In this document: positions 53,336-60,371 of the stretch, piece by piece
Position numbering within the stretch: the first letter of the stretch is position 1
Layout of the letters: every line of letters begins with the position of its first letter
Assembly: GCA_963785425.1 (NCBI GenBank)
Contig: CAWAVG010000002.1
Coordinates: 744,001 to 808,000 of the forward strand
Length of the DNA stretch: 64,000 nt
Source: RYN-133 sp963785425
Lineage (GTDB): Bacteria; Actinomycetota; Actinomycetes; Mycobacteriales; Jatrophihabitantaceae
Reading direction: 5' to 3'
Program-made: the position numbers and the translations under genes
Notes under the pieces: generated by a model
Seen by the model: the letters and a program-made list of their open reading frames with translations, nothing else
The model's database searches: none
Told to the model about the DNA's origin: nothing

Positions 53336-54160
53336 TCAGCAGGTGACGGTCACGCTGAACTCGGCGTCTGCATACGGCGAATTCGTGGTTGTAACGTCCC
53401 GGGTGTATACGGTGACGCTGGATCCGCTGGTGTAACCGCCCGCGTTGTAGTAACTCTGCTCGGCGGTGATCTCGGCGATGCAGTTGGTCAGATTGTGGTT
53501 GAACGTCACTGTGTAGCTGCCGGTGACGTTCTTCTGGGTCGAGACCACATCGGCCGACCCCGACACGAGAGTCCCGCTCGAGCTGACCGTTGCTGCGCTC
53601 GGCTCGACCCAGTACCCGGTCACGTCCATGAGGAGGTCGACCTTGCGCTGGCCGGTGTTGTGCACTGTCAGCGACCCTGAGTGGAGCGCTTCAATGACCG
53701 ACGACGTCTCCTCGGCTCCGGCCTGGTAGGACAATGCCCTGGCCGTGGGTACGGAACCCGAAGGAAACACCGTCAGGTGGCCGGCACGGGTCCCGTTGAC
53801 GGCGGTGAGAGAGATGGCAACGGCCGTGGCGGTCGATGGCACGCCGCAGCCGCCGGAGTGGCCGCCTTGCGACGAGATCGTGCTCGCGGTGACTGCGGTG
53901 AACGCTCGGTTCGAGTTGGGTGCGAGCGGATGATGATTCTTGGTCGTGTTGACAATCCGGCACGGTGTGATCGGCACGAGCACCGAGCGCGTGGGCGAAC
54001 CTGCCGCGACGACGTGGGGCCGGGCCGCATCGGTTCGCGCCGCCAGCGTTCGTTCCCGCGACGAGCTGTCCGAGCTGTTGGAATGAGCTGCTGCGGCGAC
54101 GGCAAAACCGCCCCCGATGGCGACCGCCACTGCGGCGGCTGCGAACACGCGAAAATACAT
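53336..54160 (-). CDS. Secreted protein with two beta-rich domains, function unknown
   Basis: ATG 54160 has a very strong ribosome site (GGGAGGGG, gene strand, 12 bases upstream). The 274-residue protein has a signal peptide (FRVFAAAAVAVAIGGGFAVAAAAHS). Residues about 62-185 (ITPCRIVNTTKN to LLMDVTGYWVE, with CRIVNT, GGCGVPSTATAVAISLTAVNGT, HLTVFPSGSVP and VTGYW) match a beta-sandwich module repeated in many secreted actinobacterial proteins. The last 80 residues (SSGTLVSGSADVVSTQKNVTGSY to FSVTVTC) form a second beta domain. Two Cys pairs (PCR/GGCG and NCIA/TVTC) may be disulfides. It is flanked by a tRNA-Pro and a tRNA-Pro remnant. Confidence 0.75.
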   Translation of the reverse strand: MYFRVFAAAAVAVAIGGGFAVAAAAHSNSSDSSSRERTLAARTDAARPHVVAAGSPTRSVLVPITPCRIVNTTKNHHPLAPNSNRAFTAVTASTISSQGGHSGGCGVPSTATAVAISLTAVNGTRAGHLTVFPSGSVPTARALSYQAGAEETSSVIEALHSGSLTVHNTGQRKVDLLMDVTGYWVEPSAATVSSSGTLVSGSADVVSTQKNVTGSYTVTFNHNLTNCIAEITAEQSYYNAGGYTSGSSVTVYTRDVTTTNSPYADAEFSVTVTC

Positions 54161-54241
54161 GGTGCAATCCCCTCCCTGGGTGGCCGCCGCCCAACGGAGT
54201 GTTGTGGCGCGCGGCCGACGCACGACACGAACTATGAGCGC

Positions 54242-54292
54242 CTTGACTGGGGGTCGAGGGGTCGTGGGTTCGAATCCCGCCGTTCCCGACCA
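54242..54292 (+). pseudogene. Degenerate tRNA-Pro: 3' half with GGG anticodon arm, T arm and CCA
   Basis: CTTGACTGGGGGTCGAG (anticodon arm with GGG), a T arm GTGGG/CCCGC with loop TTCGAAT, and CGTTCCCGACCA match the 3' 47 bases of the intact tRNA-Pro at 53187-53233 with six substitutions and one indel. The 5' half does not fold: no CGGGAACG acceptor strand is present, though TGGCGC (54204) and AGCGCC (54237) could be D-arm remnants separated by an extra 19 bases or so. It may be a tRNA pseudogene or the right-hand attachment site of an integrated element. Confidence 0.7.
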
Positions 54293-54320
54293 ATCCCGAG
54301 CCGAGTGACGGGAGGCGCGT

Positions 54321-54956
54321 GTGACGGTGCCTTCCCAGTCCGTCGAGAGCGAAGCGGACCCGCCGTCCGACTCCGGCCGCGGTCGCCACGGCGTGCTCAC
54401 CATCCCCAACCTGCTCAGCGTGCTGCGCCTGCTCGGGGTCCCCGTCTTCCTGTGGTTGCTGCTCGGTCCGCACGCCGACGGGTGGGCTCTGGCCGTCCTC
54501 GCCCTGTCCGGGGTCACCGACTGGGCCGACGGCGTGCTGGCCCGCCGACTCGACCAGTACAGCGACCTCGGCGCCCTGCTCGACCCACTCGCCGATCGCC
54601 TCTACATTCTGGCGACACTGGTCGGGCTGGTGCTGCGCCACATCATCCCGTGGTGGCTCGCGGTCGTGATCGTCGGCCGCGACCTCGTGCTCGGCGTCGG
54701 ACTGCTGCTGCTGAACCGCCGCGGCATCGCCCCGCCGCAGGTGCACTACCTCGGCAAGGCCGCGACATTCTGCCTGCTGTACGCGTTCCCGCTGCTGCTG
54801 CTCGGCGCGCACGCGGGCACGCTGTCGGCGATCGCGCGCCCGATCGCCTGGGCGTTCACCATCTGGGGCACCGGGCTGTACCTGTGGGCGGGTGGTCTCT
54901 ATGTCGTGCAGACCACACAGTTGCTGCGCGGCGGGCGCGCCCGGGTGCACGTATGA
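54321..54956 (+). CDS. CDP-alcohol phosphatidyltransferase (PgsA2-type)
   Basis: The 211-residue membrane protein starts at GTG 54321 and has the family signature D-x2-DG-x2-AR-x8-G-x3-D-x3-D at DWADGVLARRLDQYSDLGALLDPLAD (read across about residues 72-97), with six hydrophobic segments. It transfers a phosphatidyl group from CDP-diacylglycerol to an alcohol; the alcohol (glycerol phosphate, inositol phosphate or cardiolipin synthesis) cannot be read from the sequence. Position before the DUF881-Sbp genes matches mycobacterial pgsA2. Confidence 0.88.
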   Translation: MTVPSQSVESEADPPSDSGRGRHGVLTIPNLLSVLRLLGVPVFLWLLLGPHADGWALAVLALSGVTDWADGVLARRLDQYSDLGALLDPLADRLYILATLVGLVLRHIIPWWLAVVIVGRDLVLGVGLLLLNRRGIAPPQVHYLGKAATFCLLYAFPLLLLGAHAGTLSAIARPIAWAFTIWGTGLYLWAGGLYVVQTTQLLRGGRARVHV

Positions 54957-55792
54957 GTCAGCCAAGGCGCGTGACGACCCAGCAGCTGGTCGACCTCGTC
55001 CTCGACCCGCGCGACCCGGGCTACGAGGCGGCCGCGGCCAGACACGGCGGGAAGCCGCCGCGGCGACGGTACGACGAGCCGCTGGTGGCGATCGGTGCAC
55101 TCGTGCTCGGGTTCGTCCTCGCCGTGGCCTGGGTGCACACGCACCGCGGCGCGCCGGCGGCGGCAAAGGTGCACGACCAGTTGGTCGCGCAGGTGCACAC
55201 CGCCGAGGGGACCGTCGCAAACCTGTCCCACACCGAATCCGAACTCACCAAGCAGGTCGACCGCATCCGCAACCAGGCGTTGGCGAACTCCGGCACGCTC
55301 GTGCGCAGCCTCGAGCGCGACCAACTGCTGGCCGGGCTCACGGCCGTGCACGGGCAAGGCGTGGAGGTCACGCTGTCGGAACCGACCGTGACCAGCCAGC
55401 CCTCCGACAACGCCGGGCGAGCCACGCGAGGTCCGACCACCACCGCCCATATCCTCATCGACCGTGACGTGCGCAGCGTGGCCAACCAGTTGTGGTCCGA
55501 CGGCGCCGAGGCGATCGCGGTGAACGGCATCCGGCTCACCCCCACCTCGGCGATCCGTTTCGCCGGCGACGCGGTGCTCGTCGACTTCCAACCGATCAGC
55601 TCGCCGTACAAGATCGACGCGATCGGCAACTCGGATCAGCTGATCACGGGCTTCGCCGCCAGCGACGTCGCGAGCAGGTACCAGACGTTGGCCAGCGTGC
55701 GCGGCATCGGCTTCACCTTCACGCAGCAGGACTCCCTGTCGCTGCCGAGCAGCCCCGGCACGGTGCTGCGCTATGCGCGGGTCGCGCGATGA
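54953..55792 (+). CDS. DUF881 family membrane protein (first copy)
   Basis: ATG 54953 overlaps the preceding stop. The 279-residue protein has a cytoplasmic N-terminus of about 45 residues, one membrane helix (LVAIGALVLGFVLAVAWVHT), a coiled coil (VHTAEGTVANLSHTESELTKQVDRIR) and the DUF881 domain (GLTAVHGQGVEVTLSEP, ILIDRDVRSVANQLWSDGAEAIAVNGIRL). DUF881 proteins pair with Sbp in Gram-positives and are linked to the divisome in some. Function unknown. Confidence 0.85.
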   Translation: MSQPRRVTTQQLVDLVLDPRDPGYEAAAARHGGKPPRRRYDEPLVAIGALVLGFVLAVAWVHTHRGAPAAAKVHDQLVAQVHTAEGTVANLSHTESELTKQVDRIRNQALANSGTLVRSLERDQLLAGLTAVHGQGVEVTLSEPTVTSQPSDNAGRATRGPTTTAHILIDRDVRSVANQLWSDGAEAIAVNGIRLTPTSAIRFAGDAVLVDFQPISSPYKIDAIGNSDQLITGFAASDVASRYQTLASVRGIGFTFTQQDSLSLPSSPGTVLRYARVAR

Positions 55793-56121
55793 TCGGCGCC
55801 ATCGCCCTCGTCGTCGGCATCGTCGTCGGGCTGATCCTGCGTCCCACCGTCCCGACCTGGCTCGAGCCGTATCTGCCCATCGCCGTGGTCGCCGCGCTCG
55901 ACGCGGTCTTCGGCGGTGTGCGCGCGCGGCTGGACAACGTGTTCGACGCGAAGGTGTTCGTCGTGTCGTTCGTGTCCAACGTGCTCGTCGCGGCGCTGAT
56001 CGTGTACCTCGGCGACAAGCTCGGCGTCGGCAGCCAGTTGTCGACCGCTGTGGTTGTCGTCCTCGGCATCCGCATCTTCGGCAACGCCGCCGCGATCCGG
56101 CGACGGGTCTTCCGTGCCTGA
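55789..56121 (+). CDS. sbp: Small basic protein Sbp (DUF1290)
   Basis: The 110-residue protein starts at ATG 55789 overlapping the first DUF881 gene. It has three membrane segments and the family pattern LRPTVPTWLEPYLPIAVVAALDAVFGGVRA, FVVSFVSNVLVAALIVYLGDKLGVGSQL and VLGIRIFGNAAAIRR, each read in parts. Sbp is found near division genes in Bacillus and between two DUF881 genes in Actinobacteria. Function unknown. Confidence 0.9.
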   Translation: MIGAIALVVGIVVGLILRPTVPTWLEPYLPIAVVAALDAVFGGVRARLDNVFDAKVFVVSFVSNVLVAALIVYLGDKLGVGSQLSTAVVVVLGIRIFGNAAAIRRRVFRA

Positions 56122-56818
56122 GCGCTCGGCCGCCACGCAGCGGCGGCGCACGTTCACCGCGATCATCGCGGTGCTGACGGCGTTGCTCGGGTTCGCGATC
56201 GTGCTGCAGGTGCGGCAGAACTCTGGAAGCGACAACCTCGCCAACCTGCGTGAGGACGACCTCGTCGGCATCCTCGACGACCAGAACGCGCGGGCCGATC
56301 GGCTGCGCCAGCAGATCGCCGATCTCGAGAACACGTTGAGCCAGCTGCGCAACAGTGGCGACCGGTCGGCTGCAGCCCGCCGGCAGGCGCAGCAGGACGA
56401 GCGTGCCCTGGCCATCCTGCTCGGAACGGTACCGGCCACCGGTCCGGGCGTGGTGGTCACGGTGTCCGACCCCCGCGGCAAGCTCGGGCCGGAGGCCCTG
56501 CTCGACGTCGTCGAGGAACTGCGCGGCGCGGGCGCGGAAGCGATCGAGTTCGGCGGGGTGCGCGTGTCGACCGACACCGCGTTCACCGGCACCCTGGGTC
56601 ACGTGGCCGTCGACACGACACAGGTGTCGGCTCCGTACACGGTGCTGGCGATCGGCGACGCGAAGACGCTCGACACGGCTCTGAACATCCCCGGCGGCGT
56701 CGCCGACGCGGTGCGCAACGCCGGCGGGCAGCTGACGGTCGGTGAACGCTCGTCCGTGCTGGTGTCGGCCACGCGTGCGCTGCCCACCCCGAAGTACGCC
56801 GTCCCGTCCGGGCACTGA
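56114..56818 (+). CDS. DUF881 family membrane protein (second copy)
   Basis: GTG 56114 overlaps sbp. The 234-residue protein has one membrane helix (FTAIIAVLTALLGFAIVLQV), a coiled coil (ILDDQNARADRLRQQIADLENTLSQLRN) and a DUF881 domain with VPATGPGVVVTVSDPRGKL and VEELRGAGAEAIEFGGVRVS. It resembles the first copy in architecture, and the two probably act together with Sbp at the membrane. Confidence 0.85.
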   Translation: MPERSAATQRRRTFTAIIAVLTALLGFAIVLQVRQNSGSDNLANLREDDLVGILDDQNARADRLRQQIADLENTLSQLRNSGDRSAAARRQAQQDERALAILLGTVPATGPGVVVTVSDPRGKLGPEALLDVVEELRGAGAEAIEFGGVRVSTDTAFTGTLGHVAVDTTQVSAPYTVLAIGDAKTLDTALNIPGGVADAVRNAGGQLTVGERSSVLVSATRALPTPKYAVPSGH

Positions 56819-56886
56819 CGGCGGCGTCGGTATCGTCTGTTCTCGCCACCAGGCCGGCCGGCCGACTCGACGAAGCGAGGCATCCG

Positions 56887-57282
56887 ATGTCCGACGTTCC
56901 CTCCGACCTGAAGTACACCGCCGAGCACGAATGGGTGCGCGTCGGGAGCGACTCGGCAGCCGTTTCGGCCGTGCGGGTCGGAATCACCGACTACGCGCAG
57001 GAGGCCCTCGGCGACGTCGTCTACGTGACGCTGCCCGAGGTCGGCGCGAGCGTCAGCGCGGGTGCCGCCTGCGGTGAGATCGAATCCACCAAGAGCGTGT
57101 CCGATCTTTACGCGCCGGTGTCCGGGAAGGTCACCGCGCGCAACGAGGCGCTCGACGAGCAACCCGAGCTGATCAATTCCGACCCGTACGGCGAGGGATG
57201 GATCATCGAGATCGAGGTCGGTGACGCGGCCGAGGTCGACGGCCTGCTCGACGCAGCTGCGTACGGCACGCTGGCCGGCTGA
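56887..57282 (+). CDS. gcvH: Glycine cleavage system H protein
   Basis: GcvH carries the lipoyl arm that shuttles the methylamine group between GcvP, GcvT and GcvL. The 131-residue protein has YTAEHEWVRVG, VGITDYAQEALGDVVYVTLP and the lipoylation site GEIESTKSVSDLYAPVSG with Lys in ESTKS. An upstream GACGAAGCGAGGC precedes ATG 56887. The partner gcvP lies at 62.6 kb in the same direction. Confidence 0.95.
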   Translation: MSDVPSDLKYTAEHEWVRVGSDSAAVSAVRVGITDYAQEALGDVVYVTLPEVGASVSAGAACGEIESTKSVSDLYAPVSGKVTARNEALDEQPELINSDPYGEGWIIEIEVGDAAEVDGLLDAAAYGTLAG

Positions 57283-57310
57283 TCCCGCGCGGCCGCGACC
57301 GATCGGCGTC

Positions 57311-57383
57311 GTCCACAGACCGGTCCACAGCTGCGTCCACAGTGCTGCAGTCGAGTCCACAGGGCAGTCCACACCCGTGCACA
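57311..57383 (+). promoter_or_regulatory. Cluster of six DnaA-box-like repeats
   Basis: GTCCACA occurs at 57311, 57323, 57335, 57355 and 57367, and GTGCACA at 57377, spaced 12, 12, 20, 12 and 10 bases, all in the same direction. The core matches the last seven bases of the actinobacterial DnaA box TTGTCCACA, but the two leading T residues are not kept. The array lies between gcvH and the FHA gene, just upstream of that gene's promoter. The 57283-57569 interval holds no gene. Binding by DnaA or another regulator is inference. Confidence 0.5.
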
Positions 57384-57425
57384 ACCACTGCGCGACGAGG
57401 TAGCAGACTCACTCTCTAGTCTCGA

Positions 57426-57455
57426 TTGACCCTCGGCTTGCGACGGGCCTAGGCT
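57426..57455 (+). promoter_or_regulatory. Promoter of the FHA protein gene
   Basis: TTGACC (57426-57431), an 18-base spacer and TAGGCT (57450-57455) form a clear promoter about 115 bases before the likely start codon. The DnaA-box-like repeats end 43 bases upstream of it. Confidence 0.6.
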
Positions 57456-57569
57456 CGGCCAACCGCGATCTCGACGACACGTACCGACCACGCGTTTTCG
57501 CACGGTCGACCGGCACCTCTTGATCAAGATCCGTATTTTCCGATGTCGTACCAGGCGAAGGGTGAGCGA

Positions 57570-58109
57570 GTGTTCTGCACCGCGTGTGGCACCGAGAATC
57601 CACCAGGCAGTCATTTCTGCGCCAACTGCGGCGCCGAGTTGCCGGCGGCCGTGGCAGGTGGTGGCGCAGGCAGCGGTGGCGCCGACGTCACCCGCACGAT
57701 TTCGACCACCGGTGCGCTGCCCGATCCCGACAGCGACGCATTCTCTGCCGAGGCGCACCAGGGCGCGGTCGATGCGCTGCCGCCGGGCTCGGCGCTGCTC
57801 GTGGTCAAGCGCGGCCCGAACGCGGGCAGCCGATTCCTGCTCGATCAGGACGTCACCACGGCGGGTCGGCACCCGGACAGCGACATCTTTCTGGATGATG
57901 TCACCGTGTCGCGCAGGCATGCCGAGTTCCGCCGCGAGGGCAGCGGCTACACCGTCCACGACGTCGGCTCGCTCAACGGCACGTACGTCAACCGCGAACC
58001 GATCGACGCCGTGGCGCTGACCGGCGGCGACGAGGTGCAGATCGGCAAGTTCCGGCTCGTCTACCTGACCGCTGCGGTCCGCGCCGGCGCAGCCGGAGCG
58101 TCGGCATGA
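57570..58109 (+). CDS. Zinc-ribbon FHA protein, OdhI/GarA homologue
   Basis: GarA/OdhI inhibits 2-oxoglutarate dehydrogenase and glutamate enzymes when unphosphorylated. The FHA domain is very close to that family: GSALLVVKRGPNAGSRFLLDQ, TTAGRHPDSDIFLDDVTVSRRHAEF, DVGSLNGTYVNREPI and GDEVQIGKFRLVYL. The N-terminus differs: a zinc ribbon CTACGTENPPGSHFCANCG replaces the ETTS-type region, and TRTIST (about residue 41) could be the kinase site. GTG 57570 is chosen for its ribosome site (GAAGGGTGAG) and because it starts at the ribbon; ATG 57543 would add nine residues. The 179-residue gene is intact and next to ftsR as in mycobacteria. Confidence 0.88.
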   Translation: MFCTACGTENPPGSHFCANCGAELPAAVAGGGAGSGGADVTRTISTTGALPDPDSDAFSAEAHQGAVDALPPGSALLVVKRGPNAGSRFLLDQDVTTAGRHPDSDIFLDDVTVSRRHAEFRREGSGYTVHDVGSLNGTYVNREPIDAVALTGGDEVQIGKFRLVYLTAAVRAGAAGASA

Positions 58110-58137
58110 GCGACCCGAATGGTCGAGGGGAGCGGGC

Positions 58138-58902
58138 ATGAGCGCCGCGGCACACGGGAGGGGTGTCGTCTCGTCGGCGACGCTGACCATCGGCGACGTG
58201 CTCGCCCACCTCAAGCCCGAGTTCCCTGACCTGACCATCAGCAAGATCCGCTTCCTCGAGGGCGAGGGGCTGGTGCGGCCCGAGCGCACCCCGTCCGGCT
58301 ACCGGAAGTTCTCCGCGGCGGACGTGTCGCGGCTGCGGTACGTGCTGGCGCAGCAGAAGGACCACTACCTGCCGCTGAAGGTCATCAAAGAGCAGCTCGA
58401 GGCGATCGACCGCGGGCTGGTCCCGGCGGGCTCGCAGGGCACGTCCGCGCCGCGCGTGCCGCATGTGTCGATGGCCACGATCGAGGACAACGCGCCGACC
58501 GCCGAACACTTCCGGCCGGCGCCTGCGGCGATGCGCCTCTCGCGCGAGGACCTGCTCAATGCGGCCGGGCTGCGCGGTGACCAGCTCTCCGAACTCGAAC
58601 AGTTCGGGCTCATCATCAAGCGGCCCGGCGGCCACTACGACGACGACGCGCTTGCCGTCGGCAAGATCGTCGCCGAACTGGCCCGCTTCGGCCTGGAGGG
58701 ACGTCACCTGCGGGCATTCCGCACAGCCGCCGAGCGCGAGGTGGGACTGTTCGGCCAGGTCGTCGGACCGATGTCGCGCCAGCGCGGCAACGAGGCGAAG
58801 GTACGCGCCGAAGAGACCGTCCGCGAGCTCGCCGCACTGTCCGTTCGACTGCACGCCGCGCTGGTCCAGATCGGGTTGCGCGAGGTCATCGGCGGGGGCT
58901 GA
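58138..58902 (+). CDS. ftsR: FtsR-type MerR-family regulator
   Basis: FtsR controls ftsZ in Corynebacterium. The 254-residue protein starts at ATG 58138 and has the MerR N-terminus LTIGDVLAHLKPEFPDLTISKIRFLEGEGLVRPERTPSGYRKF (read in parts), then a long C-terminal helical region (LLNAAGLRGDQLSELEQFGLI, RHLRAFRTAAEREVGLFGQVV). No Cys metal site is present. It follows the FHA gene and precedes the nuclease gene, the conserved order. Confidence 0.88.
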   Translation: MSAAAHGRGVVSSATLTIGDVLAHLKPEFPDLTISKIRFLEGEGLVRPERTPSGYRKFSAADVSRLRYVLAQQKDHYLPLKVIKEQLEAIDRGLVPAGSQGTSAPRVPHVSMATIEDNAPTAEHFRPAPAAMRLSREDLLNAAGLRGDQLSELEQFGLIIKRPGGHYDDDALAVGKIVAELARFGLEGRHLRAFRTAAEREVGLFGQVVGPMSRQRGNEAKVRAEETVRELAALSVRLHAALVQIGLREVIGGG

Positions 58903-58983
58903 GCGCACTGATCGCGAGTGCCCGCGCGGTGTAGCGTCGAGGTGAGCACGCCGGGTGTGTGGACGGGGGTGATCGGTGTGGCG

Positions 58984-59454
58984 ATGCATGCGATGCGTGT
59001 CGTGGGAGTACGTGTCGAACTGCCCGCGAACAACCCGGTCGTCCTGCTGCGCGAGGAAGACGGAGTGCGCTACCTGCCGATCTGGATCGGTGCCGCCGAG
59101 GCGTCCGCGATCGCCTTCCAGCAGCAGGGCGTGCAGGCCGTCCGACCGCTGACGCACGACCTGTTGCGCGACGTGATCAGCGCCCTCGGGCAGCGTCTCG
59201 AAGCGGTGCACATCACCGAGATGCGCGACGACATCTACTACGCCGAGCTGCGCTTCACCGGCGGCGTCTCGGTCAGCGCCCGCCCCTCGGACGCGATCGC
59301 GCTCGCGCTGCGCTGCGACGTGGAAATCCTCGGCAGCGACGCCGTCCTCGACTCGGTCGGGATCGAGATCCCGGACGAGCAGGAGGACGAGGTGGAGAAG
59401 TTCCGCGAGTTCCTCGACAACATCTCGCCCGACGATTTCGCCGCGGACGGCTGA
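58984..59454 (+). CDS. Bifunctional nuclease family protein (DUF151)
   Basis: The 156-residue protein has MRVVGVRVELPANNPVVLLREEDGVRYLPIWIGAAEASAIAFQQQGVQ (read in parts), RPLTHDLLRDVISAL, YYAELRF, VSARPSDAIALALRC and DEVEKFREFLDNISPDDF, the BFN/DUF151 pattern. Family members show DNase/RNase activity in plants; the bacterial role is unsettled. Start is ATG 58984; GTG 58978 and ATG 58993 are close alternatives. It lies between the two MerR genes. Confidence 0.87.
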   Translation: MHAMRVVGVRVELPANNPVVLLREEDGVRYLPIWIGAAEASAIAFQQQGVQAVRPLTHDLLRDVISALGQRLEAVHITEMRDDIYYAELRFTGGVSVSARPSDAIALALRCDVEILGSDAVLDSVGIEIPDEQEDEVEKFREFLDNISPDDFAADG

Positions 59455-59463
59455 CCGATGAGC

Positions 59464-59490
59464 TAACCCTCAACCTTCAGGTGAGGGTTA
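59464..59490. promoter_or_regulatory. Perfect 9-bp palindrome upstream of the second MerR gene
   Basis: TAACCCTCA (59464-59472) and TGAGGGTTA (59482-59490) are exact reverse complements around a nine-base centre. Its size suits a MerR dimer operator. It lies just after the nuclease stop, 17 bases before a promoter -35 element. It could also act as a short terminator. A role as operator for one of the flanking MerR proteins is inference. Confidence 0.55.
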
Positions 59491-59506
59491 CCGTCGGCGC
59501 GTCGCG

Positions 59507-59535
59507 TTGACCGTCCCGGGCGCGGGACCTACCGT
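59507..59535 (+). promoter_or_regulatory. Promoter of the second MerR gene with palindromic spacer
   Basis: TTGACC (59507-59512), a 17-base spacer and TACCGT (59530-59535) form a promoter 83 bases before the start codon. The spacer contains GTCCCGGGCGCGGGAC (59513-59528), a palindrome with 6-bp arms, in the place where MerR proteins bind. Confidence 0.55.
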
Positions 59536-59617
59536 CAGGTGTCCGCGAATCACGCGCGTGGTATTCGTTGCCGCGAGCCGCGTGCGGACCGTGGGACAGT
59601 GGGGGCAGGAGGCCGAC

Positions 59618-60316
<699 letters not shown>

Positions 60317-60371
60317 CAGACTCCGGCGAAGATCCCGTCCGACGGCGGGACGGGTCGGGAGGGGCAGCACG

